Origin: Prostheceraeus crozeri
Taxonomy: Eukaryota; Platyhelminthes; Polycladida; Euryleptidae
Reading direction: 5' to 3'
DNA: 64,000 nucleotides
Assembly (NCBI GenBank): GCA_907163375.1
Contig: CAJQUW010008702.1
Location: 62,001 to 126,000, forward strand
Shown: positions 33,460 to 43,787 of the stretch, piece after piece
Layout: the number at the start of each line of letters is the position of its first letter
Numbering within the stretch: position 1 is the stretch's first letter
Translations under genes and position numbers: made by a program
Notes under the pieces: model-generated
Seen by the model: the letters and a program-made list of their open reading frames with translations, nothing else
The model's database searches: none
What the model was told of the DNA's origin: nothing

Positions 33460-34100
33460 TATTTTCTCTGTTTATGTATAAAATAGTACGAATAGCAATT
33501 ACTTTTGTAGACCTATCTCATTTCAGTTTTTGCTCGTATCTTTTGTAAATTTAGGCCCAATACGGATTTAAACGAAGTTATAACTTGCAAGCTCTATCCA
33601 TTTGCTTTTGTACATAAATGATATTGTTGAAAATCGTGTCCTAACACGTTAGGAAAAGTACATGTACATCCCAAATCTTTCGAAGTTTAATGACATAAGC
33701 ATGCGGCAGTTCCTTGTCCTCACCATTTGTACATAAAAAATTCTAATATTTTCTCTATACACCTTTTTCTCAAATTAAATTTGGAAAACAAATGCATAAA
33801 GTTCCTACATAGGCTCTGATTATTTGAGTTGCATGCATGCATTAACATTAAATCGATTAATATAGTTGATAGCTTTTATGGTGTAGTCGAGAACTCCTAG
33901 AAAAAAGCATCTAGGCTAGAAAAAAGTTTACTCTAAGGCTCCAGGAGGGTTGGAACGTGACGTCATTCTATCGATTTGTGACGTTCTTCTATTGTAGTAT
34001 ATAATGTAATCTTCCTAAATGTTTTCAGTTCTCATGCGCGGTAAAAGTTGTAAGCGTAAGAGACCCTGTGTATGTCGTATCGGAAATAAACAAAATCCGT
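33460..34100. other. hAT interior, nothing recognised
   Basis: AT-rich sequence without coding or repeat features that I can name. Confidence 0.4.
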
Positions 34101-34102
34101 AA

Positions 34103-34720
34103 ACGGCCCTCTTACGGACCAGCTTCGATTCCAAGTGGACTTATTTTTCACACCCTCGAATGCAGGGTTTTCCCTTGGACAGCTATCGAAAGCTCCGTCT
34201 TCCCTTGTCGCGCTCTCAAAGTACTACTGACACTCCAAATACGCCACTCTCCAAGTCACCAGCCAAAGATACCGCGCAACCTTCCACTAGTATCGCCGGA
34301 ACTGCTTTACGTATCCGTAAACAGCACTCACAAGGGCCAGACCACATTGCCCCGTTGGTCAATCTCGAAGATAGTGATTTCGCACCGACGCCCTATAGCA
34401 GTGGATCCCCGATGGCAGAGGCTCCTGCGGAGGAGACAATACGCAGACTCGAGATCGGCCTCCGAGCAATCCAGTTGCAGTTGGCAGATCGGACCGCAGC
34501 GCAGGCCAACCTTTCAGACAACGACTGCCGCCACTGGACCCCAAGAGACAAACGCGAGGTGGACCTCCTCCGACAAATCCTCAATTCAGGGTCTGTCCAT
34601 GACATCCACCAACTCGCAGCAGATCGCCTCGACTTCCTTCGGGCCGCTGGAAGATTCGGTTGGCCCTATGCCCTCAAGTTGTCAAAGCATCCTTGTATTT
34701 ATACAACACGTAGCGTTTAG
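34103..34720 (+). CDS. GC-rich ORF, possible gag/ORF1-like protein
   Basis: The frame is open from 34103, with the first ATG at 34160, to a TAG at 34718-34720. The first half is Ser/Thr/Pro-rich and low in complexity. The second half is charged and helical (EETIRRLEIGLRAIQLQLAD, REVDLLRQILNSGSVHDIHQ, ADRLDFLRAAGRFGWPYALK), consistent with a coiled coil. GC content is far above the surroundings, so it was probably brought in by another element; small ORF1 proteins of retroelements look like this. No zinc knuckle or named domain is visible. A longer overlapping frame (34068-34904) has a composition suggesting it is the shadow. Confidence 0.4.
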   Translation, partial: TALLRTSFDSKWTYFSHPRMQGFPLDSYRKLRLPLSRSQSTTDTPNTPLSKSPAKDTAQPSTSIAGTALRIRKQHSQGPDHIAPLVNLEDSDFAPTPYSSGSPMAEAPAEETIRRLEIGLRAIQLQLADRTAAQANLSDNDCRHWTPRDKREVDLLRQILNSGSVHDIHQLAADRLDFLRAAGRFGWPYALKLSKHPCIYTTRSV

Positions 34721-35264
34721 CAAGCGAAGTTGCTTTCAGTTCATAGCTACTTATTTACGAATTTTAATTGTTCCCGCAAGAAGAAATTTAACAAACCGGT
34801 ACAAAACTTGCTACCTGCTCTTATGCAATGTACACGAGGCAAGCCAACAGGCATTTGTTTCAAAATTCTCAAAGTTAACATACATGCATTACGCAAGATT
34901 TTGAAAGAAAATCATAGATATACTCGTTATTAATAATTTAATAAATTTCAGATATAGAAACACATTTTTGGTGACAGTTAACATGTAAATTGTCTGAAAG
35001 AAGAAATCGGACATATGTGTAGGTGCATAACAAAGTGTGCATCGATTGTACAATTTTTTGTGTGCAAAAATTGCACATTTACAACTCAATTACACAATTG
35101 ACATGTGCATGTATAGCCCACAAGTAGGCATAGCTGTTCATAGATTACAATAATTAGCCGGTATATCCTGTCGGCACCTCGGTTAAAACCGTCGGCACTA
35201 CGCTTCCATGGACCCCCCAGCTCTAGGACCCTGGCGCCACCACTGCTCTTCTCTCTAACTTTTA

Positions 35265-35359
35265 TGCTTGGACGATCCAAATAGCCATTACATTGGCAAA
35301 ACTGAACGCCGACTGAATCAGCAGATTGTTGAACATAAAAGGAATCAGACAGCGATTAA
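35265..35359 (+). pseudogene. GIY-YIG endonuclease fragment, 5' part (split by piggyBac)
   Basis: The frame reads CLDDPNSHYIGKTERRLNQQ, then IVEHKRNQTAI. HYIGKT is the YIG motif, the Arg of TERRLNQ the conserved catalytic-region Arg, and EHKR the usual sequel. It is cut at the TTAA where the piggyBac begins and continues in frame at 38147. Its upstream GIY half lies, if anywhere, before the hAT elements (27.8 kb). Confidence 0.75.
35356..35359. repeat. TTAA target site of piggyBac, left
   Basis: TTAA next to CCCCTTGACTG. The matching copy is at 38147-38150. Confidence 0.85.
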
Positions 35360-38146
35360 CCCCTTGACTGCTAATGACTAGGTATTCTAGTCATTGCTTG
35401 TGTCATTCTGTGTGCGGCTCTAAAATGGTCACTTTAACCGCTTGTGTGCTGGAGATTTTGTTAACAGATTACAAGAATGATTCCCATCGTGATAATTACC
35501 CACAAACAATGTCAATATTTACAAATTCGATGTCTGAGCTAATTTGGTTACATAATAACAGCTTCGCCTAGTTGTCTCTGCTGGTGAATGGTATAGATAA
35601 CATCTTTCATAAATTAAAAGCGGATAAAGAGTAACGCATAAGAATTGTGAATCCTCGCTTGGGCATGAATTTCTTTATAGCCATTGATGTTTATAGGAAA
35701 GACCGGGATATGACTATGAGACGTAATTGCTCTTCGCTGTTTCAACAAAATTTCCCTTACCCAAATTGTGTGCGTTATTACAAAGCGTCGAGAATCGCGT
35801 ATCGATAGCAAAGCAGCTGGACCTGGCCAAACTAATTACTAGATGTTTTTTAGATTAAAAACCCATTTCCCGTTTTACATCACTTTGCTACTGATGACGT
35901 TAACAAATTAGATGTATAACAACAATATTGAAATATATAATTTCAAAATAAATGTAAAATGAAATATCGCTTTTATTCTATTTTTATTGCAATTTAGAAA
36001 TGACAAATTATCCAAATCCACTGTGCTCTTTCTCATAGGCCCTATTTCTTTTCTCTTGTTTCAATTTAACTTTTTCTTAGTTAAATTTAATCAAGGATTT
36101 ATTATTATGTTGATAATTGCTTTCTAATATTCTGTTATCGTAACTTGCATTATCATTAATTTTTCTTATCAAATTAAAACTTTCCAGAGAGACCTTCGTG
36201 CTTTTCAACACAAAATATAATATATGATTGACCGGCCAATGAAATTTGTATTATAAGCGAATACGTGTAGGGATTTTTAAGTAACAGATCCCATTCCAAG
36301 TATAACTTCAATAATAAAAGTCAACATTTCGCTTCTGTAAGTATAGTCAAATGAGCATATCATTAGAAAGCAAACTAGAAATCCCATTGTAAATTTGTAT
36401 ATTTTACATTGAATATAATTACATTATTGTTCGACGTATTTACAACTACGTAAAATAGCATACAAATTTGACATAATGTGTATGTTTATTTTGTTATTCA
36501 CCTGGACACGTTTCACATACAATTGTGGAAAATTTCTTGCGACCTTCACGGTAGCACACACGACATCTTTTAGTCGGGTATTTATTCTCTCCTCGCGCTG
36601 ACAATTTTTTTGGATAGTGACAGACACTCACATCAATGGATTGAGGTAAATGTACCTCTAATCGTCCATCACCTGTACCTAACAAAAGTTTCTTTGTACA
36701 TGAAATCAAAAACTGTTCAAAACGTTCTTTACCAGCATATTTGCGGTACACAACATGCGCATTTAGACGGAGTCTTTGTATCAAATGAACGCCTATCTTG
36801 ACAAACCATCTGTAAGATTTCCTTGCAGCATCATATGGGTGCAATATTTGATCTGATCAATCGACGCCACCAATATTTCTATTGTAGGAAATCATACTTT
36901 CACTTTTTTGAAAATCGATTTGTTTACCTTGTTTTGTCACACAAGATACATCATGCATATTTGCAACATTAAAAGTATCGATGATGTAGACAATTTTCAG
37001 TCCGCTCGATTTTTTATCACAAAATTTCGACAAAAGTATGCTACCTGATCTTACAAAGGAAGTTGATCGAGTAGCAACAGTTTCTGATTTCAACACTACA
37101 GGAACACCTCTGTTTGAACGAATAGTCCCAATCAAAAAAGTTCTTCTGTTCAAAAGAAAATTTGCGAGGCGCACACTGTTGAACCAATTATCGGCATATA
37201 TTTTATGTCCCAAGTCCAAGTATCGATCGCATCATGTGTCTGCATGTATCAGAGGCTAAACAATGTGATAGCATTTCAATTTCATGCTCAGGGAAGACAG
37301 AACATGCTTAGCGTTTCATCTTAGTGGTTCAAGCGGCAGCGCAGACAACCGTGGACGACGCGCAAACTATAAACGCTCACCCGCGCGTATTCATAACCAT
37401 TTCCCATGTTTTAATAGCATCAGATCAAGTGATTTCTGACTCTTAGTGCAGCGTGTATGTACGCGGGTAGAAGAATAGAATGTCCTTAACCACGGATGTT
37501 TGGGGTGTTCCGTAATTACGCGTGAATCACGCGTGGCATGTCACCTAGTTTTTCAATAACAAAACATAAACCACCAAGTCTGTTGAACACAATGAGTCTG
37601 TTGACAATACTGAGCTCAGTATCATTCACTAAGAGAAATAATAGAGATTTGAGAAATCATACTCTTGTTTACTTACTTGCATCAAAGTAAACAAAATAGA
37701 TTTGTTTACTTTGATACCGCGAAATCTTATTGTTGCCATTCAATGATGTTGCCCCGCTATTCAAGAAAGCATCAATTTATCGCGAACAGAGTTAATTGCA
37801 TTCAATAAAATATATTTACTCTACCACTTTATTGTCCAATTTATCTGTTATGAATCTCTTCCTTTATCATCCTTCATAAATCGTTCAACCCATGTTCAAC
37901 CTATGCATACATCATCTGAGTATGTTTGCCAATTGCATAATTTTCATTTTCCCCGCAGCGCCGATCTCAATCTTCGAACAGCTTAAAACTTCTTCATTCC
38001 ACTCTTATATTTGCTTTATCAGCTAATTACAGCACGCGAAGGAGGACTCGTCAAGTCGCATATAACGGAATCATCCTTATGACTTGAATACCTAGTCATC
38101 CGCACCACACAGCCTCTTGTCAAATTTCTTGGTAACAGTCAAGGGG
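35360..38146 (-). mobile_element. piggyBac element with TTAA target sites
   Basis: Terminal inverted repeats CCCCTTGACTG (35360-35370) and CAGTCAAGGGG (38136-38146) match exactly and abut TTAA on both sides. A subterminal inverted repeat is also present: ATGACTAGGTATTCTAGTCA near 35375 and its inverse near 38080-38100. The element is 2787 bp and carries the C-terminal half of a transposase on the minus strand. No recognisable N-terminal half is left in 37260-38080. Confidence 0.9.
36494..37259 (-). pseudogene. piggyBac transposase, C-terminal half, nonsense mutation
   Basis: Read from 37259 downward: LGHKIYADNWFNSVRLANF (the conserved DNWF block of the DDE domain), GTIRSNRGVP, then KIVYIIDTFNVANMHDV and GGVD. 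Next to GGVD a CGA has become TGA, giving GGVD-stop-SDQ where piggyBac proteins have DxSDQ, at about 36856. The frame continues HPYDAARKSYRWFVKIGVHL and ends with a cysteine-rich finger (CRVCYREGRKK, VCETCPG), the domain that binds the inverted repeats. The first half is missing, so this copy is dead. Confidence 0.85.
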
Positions 38147-38297
38147 TTAATGAAGATTTGCATAGCTTTGATATATGCAACTCAGAAATTGAACAACAGA
38201 TTGAAATAGCGTAGAAAGGTAACACAGATTGTGAGACAAGTATTATTGAGGCTCTAAAAATCAACGGTAGACAACCAAAAATAGATCGTCGTACTTA
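38147..38297 (+). pseudogene. GIY-YIG endonuclease fragment, 3' part
   Basis: Starting inside the second TTAA the frame of 35265-35359 resumes: NEDLHSFDICNSEIEQQIEI, one internal stop (TAG near 38211), then IIEALKINGRQPKIDRRT and a stop. The IEAL-x-I-x-x-x-x-P pattern is the usual end of these nucleases. The exact in-frame resumption shows the piggyBac landed inside the older gene. Confidence 0.7.
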
Positions 38298-38299
38298 AT

Positions 38300-40143
38300 A
38301 CAACGGTGTTTCATACTTATAAAAGATGTTTAATTAAATTTCTTTGGAAACTTAATTTGTTTCACTGGTTTTCATATGCTGCAGTGACTGATGTCTGTCC
38401 AATATTGCGCATTATGAATGAATTTATGTCATTGCAGCGAACTATTAATTAAGTCTCCTAGAATCCAGAAATCTCGGTATCTAAGCATAGCATATTTAGC
38501 TTGATCCTTGCCAGATATATGTTCTCAGTGTTTTCCAAAATATTGGAAGTAAACACTTATTGACTTATATAAGGCGAAAATAAGTGGGGGAAGAAAGGGT
38601 GATGATTTTTTATCAACGCTGCAAGGGTGGTTTGTTTTTCCGAGGAACAATCGTGATCAACCTTAAAATATTCGTCCGGAAAAAATGAATGGTGGGATAA
38701 CGTATAGGGCTACACTGACAATAATATAGAGTAATTGTAATGCACTTAAAAATAATTGTAGGAAAACGGAGTGATTTGTTCTTGTAATTGATTACATTGT
38801 AAGTAACTAATTTGTGGTTGTAATCAAATACATTTGATGAGTAATTGACTCAAGTCTGGTAAAATCTGCACGATTTTGTAGTCGACTGCAGTGACTTCTG
38901 TTGACGGTAAATGGTAATTTAATAAATTTTTATTCAAATAATAGATGATGAAAAAAAAGATGAAATGTAATTTAACTCCTCTGACATTTTAGCATTTATC
39001 ACTAACTAATATTTTTTTTAGTCACTACTGATCACTACCACCTTGTCTCGTGCAGTAGAATCACTTTAGCAAATTTGCTCCTTTTCCAAACAAAAATGAA
39101 AACCATTTCGTTATCCAGAACTTTTGCGTTTGCTTTTTGAAAAAAATTTGGAAAAACTCCTGTTGCTAGTATTTTTCTATGAATAAGACTATTTATGTAT
39201 AACTGCAAGTAGGATAATGCAAGTATGGCATGTTGAGGCAAACGCATATTTAAAGTTGTAATTCAATTATAAAGGACCAATCTGTCATAAATCGTTTTTG
39301 CGTGTTATTGGTTTGCTTCAGTTATTGGTTTGCTTGACAGTAAAGTATACACATAATTGATTATGTAATTGATATGATTGAATCCTTGATACATAATTAA
39401 TAATTGATGTTATTATATAATTGATTGCATGATGATGACATAATTGAGAATTGCCTGAGGAATTAGCACACGGCCTGCGACACGTTGCACAAAACTAAAA
39501 GAGGTTTTGTGGCAGATTCATTTTCATTGAATTGTTGTATAAAGATTCATGTTGAGAAGGCTATCGACTATAACCTACATACAGCGCAAAGCCTTTGTGG
39601 GTTGCTGAAAGCTAGTTAAAACCAGGACGGTAGTAGGTGGCTAAGATAAATTTTATTTAATGCAAATAGCATTTGACGAATGATCATTAAAAAGTCATGT
39701 GTTTATAAGTTCAAAATAAATCAACAAGCTTCTTTTCATGATATGATGCAATAAATTGCACATAATCTCGCTGGTTTTCATATCAACTAGTGACAGATAT
39801 CACGTGTGAGTTTTGTTGATGTCATGCATCAAAAAAATTTGCCCTGTTTTAATTGGCTGGAGTAATTTTTGAATTTATTGAAAATTCGACACATCGATCT
39901 TTGATTCTAGGCACAAATTTCTTTTCACGACCCAAGGTTTTTGAACGGCACCTTAAGTCACCCAAATTCTAAGATTTAACCTTAGATATGACACAGACTA
40001 AGTCCAAATTCACGCTAAAATCCAAATCTTCCCATCAGACGCAACTCGTCTGACCAATATTCGAACGCAAGTCAGATGGAAAGTTAAGCAAGTCCTCTAT
40101 CCACAAGGCCAAGCAGGATGCTTAGTGTGGATTATCATTTTAA
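38300..40143. other. Intergenic; TAATTGATTA-rich clusters
   Basis: Two clusters of TAATTG/GTAATTGATTAC-type motifs lie at about 38735-38870 and 39350-39450, roughly in opposite orientation. They may be the decayed ends of a DNA transposon. No TSD or coding sequence was found. Confidence 0.4.
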
Positions 40144-40348
40144 TGGGACTGTTCATTAACTAAAATTCTACCGGCTGAATATTAAACCGATTTAATTTTC
40201 TGCCGTGATATAGTTTTGAACGACAGTATAATATCGAAAGTCTTCAGTCGGTTTCGGTGTTATACTGTCGTTCAAAAACTATTTACCAGCAGAAAATAAA
40301 ATCGGTTTAATATTCAGCCGGCAGAATTTTAGTTAATGAACAGCCCCA
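40144..40348. mobile_element. Foldback MITE
   Basis: About 95-bp arms are near-perfect inverse copies. The left begins TGGGACTGTTCATTAACTAA, and the inverse of the right begins TGGGGCTGTTCATTAACTAA. A spacer of roughly 15-25 bp lies around 40235-40250. The whole 205 bp would fold into one long hairpin. The superfamily is not clear: the flanks allow a short TA duplication but do not prove it. Confidence 0.75.
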
Positions 40349-41244
40349 TAGTGGTTGATTTGACAATAGTTGACTGCACAGAATTAGACATGTCGTCTCT
40401 TCTTCTGTTTGAATAGAAAGGAAACATTGGAACATGTAACGTTAATGAAATGGCACAATCTGCTGACATAATACATAATACATAGCAATCGAACAATAAG
40501 CAGCCAGTTTTACATTAAACACGCCAATTTCTGCAAAGTTTCAGTGACTGTTATCAACCGGGTCACACAGCCAAGAGCATAGAAATTGACAACAATAAAG
40601 CCTCTAGAATGGAAATTAAGCTTCATGCAATGCACAATAACGGCACATAAATCGCACGCATTTTCACTTAGATGCACCTGCCAACGTCCGTATGATTGGG
40701 TTAGAATCAGTCACATGAGTAAATCGAAGTTTTTTATTGGTTCTTCATGCCCCAACTTAGTTCCCTCGGATGTGCCGCGACCTTGAGTCAATTTCCATTC
40801 TAGCGAACTTCAGATAAACCGTTTATTTCTATGGCCAAGAGACACAGTCGATGTCAAGTTCTACAGAGAAGTTTGTGAACGTTTTCTCGTGCGCCTGTTA
40901 ACTTTTTAAAAATGATTGGAGGGCCCAACAATATCGAGAAAACTTTTGCACAATGATCTGAATTCTTTGAATATGAAGGAATCTTGGCGATCGGAGCATT
41001 TTCAAGGAAATCACATCAATCCGCAAGCGACGCACGACCATTTTTCCTTCTCTGCAAGGTATTAAAAATTTCTTTTTGCCCACTCAATAAGTTCCTGCAT
41101 GTGCCACTGTTTTGAATCAGTCTGCACTTCCAGCAAAGTGATGCGGTTAAACAATCTAATTCTGTGGTTGACTGTCTCTGCCGCGCGCGATGTCTCCGTT
41201 CACTGCTGCATTCCAATATCTGCTGTGAAGAGCAATGGTATGAT

Positions 41245-41371
41245 CATAGAAATCCAACACCCTATAATAGCAAAGGACTAGAACGGACAATGACATTGAA
41301 AACAATAGAGCGTCGTGACATGCATTGTCATGACAGCGGCACCTGAACGATGTCGGCTTCCAGTGGTTGAT
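41245..41371 (+). repeat. Dispersed repeat, copy 2 (first copy at 828-953)
   Basis: Matches the inverse of 828-953 in several blocks (see that entry). It is followed 16 bp later by a MITE. Confidence 0.6.
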
Positions 41372-41386
41372 AATGGAAGGTATGGC

Positions 41387-41589
41387 AGCTCAGCCACACT
41401 GCGAGTTTTTCCAAGCGTTTCCGAGCAAAGCGTTTTGCAGCAAATATAAAGTCATCATTACAGCAGTTGAAGACTGCCACACTGCGAGCAAAGCAAACCA
41501 GAGCAATTGATAGCTTGCGGAAATACATACGTTTGCTGGCGTTTGCTCGGGACGCTCGTGTTTGCTTTGATTTCAGTGTGGCTGAGGCC
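41387..41589 (+). mobile_element. Short MITE, copy 1
   Basis: Ends with inverted GCCTCAGCCACACTG-type termini (left CTCAGCCACACTG, right CAGTGTGGCTGAGGC). The interior has repeated GAGCAAAGC/GCTTTGCTC words. The inverse of 42435-42624 aligns along the whole length. Confidence 0.75.
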
Positions 41590-42257
41590 TTATCTTCTTT
41601 CAGCGACAGCTACTTTCCGCAAAAGTACACAAACAATTAAGGTAGGTAATTTGCTGTCACTGTGAGAGAACAAAGGCATTCCCTCGCTAATTGCTTTGTT
41701 TTGAACATTCGCTCACCTTACATAGTGTTTGTTTACTTTTGCGGTAATGATGAAAAATATTGAAGAAGTTTAAAAAAGAGCTACTGAACTTATATGAATA
41801 TGACTTACATTCAGACTCCTCACATCGTAAGGAGTCAGAGGATGCCAAACGTGAACATTGTTGATGAAAAAGTGAGAACATAACATTTTTGACGAAAAAG
41901 GTAATGATTTTGTGATAACTTCACGATATCACTAGTTTTTTATCTATTCACCGATTTTGATGACCAGTATGTCAAAAGAGAGCTCAGAAATTGCTCTTCT
42001 TCCCGTTCCTGATTCATTGTCATGCTCACATGTTTTCTTATTGAAAAATTGACATTTGTAAATTGAGAGATTTTTACATTTTCAGCACTGTTCAGCCAAT
42101 GCAATAACGGATACAAGTATAGCTCATTCTAAAACTGAGAATGCAAGCTCTCGAATCGTGTATGGTACGTTGTTGTGCGATGCGATTGGAAGGCATGAGA
42201 GTCGATTGAATTTCATCGAAATTTAGGTGGTCCGTTTATTATGATCAGCTTTGTAGC

Positions 42258-43779
42258 CAAGGGTCGACAATCAGCATCTGCATCCGCACGGATGCGGATC
42301 GAACATTTTGAACTTTGCGGATGAGCAAATTGAACAAGACTTCATGGACAAGTTGAACTATCCACGTTTTGTTTCCGTACACCAAAAGCTCTACAAATTA
42401 ATTTTTCCAACACGGGGCCGGTAGCCTTGAGTAAAGCCTCAACCTAACTGAAAGCAAAGCAAGCATGAGCGTCCCGAGCAAACGCATGTCCGCAAGCTAT
42501 CAATCGTTCTGATTTGCTTTGCTCGCAGTGTGGCAGTCTACAACTGCAGCAATGATGATTTCATATCTGCTGCAAAACGCTTTGCTCGGAAACGCTTGGA
42601 AAAGCTCGCAGTGTGGCTGAGGCCATAGACTTGAGTTTTAAGAAATTTCCATATCAGTACGGTGCCTGCTGTGGACCATGCTGTGACGCGGATGACTTGG
42701 AGATTGTAGTCATCCAATATAACACTCAGACGCGTTGATGCAGATAATACTTTATTTCGGTTATAAAGATAGCACTTTATAGTACTGTCATTTCGGCGTT
42801 ATAGAACTAGGCTTAGTATGAGTTTTCGGGTACACTCAATCACGATTCAGACTTCACTGAAATTGGAAGACGTTCTTTATTCTAGGAATTGCTGATTTTA
42901 TCAGGTGCTGATTGCGAATTTGACAGCAGCGCTAAGCCAGCGCACTGATCCATAATATTCTTCATTCTTTAGATTGATAATGCTCTAGTTCTACTCAGCA
43001 TTGCTCTGCAGTCGTCAATCTCAGCATGATTCAGTACGAGTGGCAAATCCTCTCTAGGACTTCTAATCCATACATGCTGTTTACAAGCACTTTGAATAAG
43101 TCTACTAAAAATAATAAAATAGTTGAATAAAATAATACTTGTTCTAGCTATGTACATAGCCTAGAGTGACGAAATGAGAATATCGATATCAAATGTGCTG
43201 CTCTGCCCGTCGTGATATAAACCCAGTAAGACCTAAATTCAGTCTGCTCAGGACATTGCCTGTGGGTTGTGGGTATGAGTGCATACTGCGTGTATAACAA
43301 GCTTGTTAACATATAAAAGTTCGATTTTAACGGATAAGTCCTGGCGTTTATGCGAGTATTGATGACTCAAATTGCTTGAATAGACTCGTTTATGGACAGA
43401 TGAAAACAAATCATCCGGTGATAGCCGGTTCATAAAGATAGTGGGTTAGGCTACATTGCCAGTAGGCGCTATACATAACAGCTACTCTGAGCTTACTATT
43501 CGTAGTTTTGCATGGGCTGAACCTAGGCAAAATTATGTTAGTTTATTGACCGCTACAGCCTAAAGGATAGGTCTATAAATGCAAATTCCACAAAAACACA
43601 TTTTTCCTTTTAAGTTAATCTGAACGAGTTACAGAATAATTTCGAAAACTTTCTGCGGATTCGGTGCGGATACAGAGCGGATGCAGATAGAAAATGTAGA
43701 ATTGTTGCGGATGCGGATTGGAAGCGGATTACAGATTTCGGATTTGCGGATCTGAAAAATTAAGTTTTGTCCACCTTTG
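42258..43779. mobile_element. Non-autonomous hAT-like element rich in gcggat
   Basis: The left terminus is CAAGGGTCGACAA (42258-42270), and the inverse of the right is CAAAGGTGGACAA (43767-43779), 11 of 13 identical. Many GCGGAT/ATCCGC words lie just inside both ends. The flanks tttgtagc (42250-42257) and tttatggc (43780-43787) match at 6 of 8, differing by transitions, as a worn 8-bp TSD would. MITE copy 2 lies inside. No transposase is present. Confidence 0.7.
42435..42624 (-). mobile_element. Short MITE, copy 2, inverted and nested
   Basis: Inverse of the element at 41387-41589. One terminus is well kept (CAGTGTGGCTGAGGC), the other worn (GCCTCAACCTAACTG). It sits inside the gcggat hAT-like element, so it is the younger of the two. 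Confidence 0.75.
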
Positions 43780-43787
43780 TTTATGGC

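Larger units (their letters stand above)
29873..35245. mobile_element. 5.4-kb hAT element with perfect 8-bp TSD
   Basis: The left end is CAGGGGTGGCGCTAC (29873-29887) and the inverse of the right end is CAGTGGTGGCGCCAG. Both ends carry GTCGGCA/GTGCCGAC subterminal motifs. The 8-bp flanks are identical: ctcttctc at 29865-29872 and 35246-35253. Inside are a hAT transposase relic (33160-33440), a LINE-type RT/endonuclease ORF on the minus strand (30404-31621) and a GC-rich ORF (34160-34720). The last two are probably later insertions or captured sequence. Confidence 0.8.

Noticed and set aside
42435..42624. 41387-41589 and 42435-42624 as the long terminal inverted repeats of one element
   Set aside because: Each copy has its own pair of inverted termini, so they are two separate MITEs; the second also lies inside another element.
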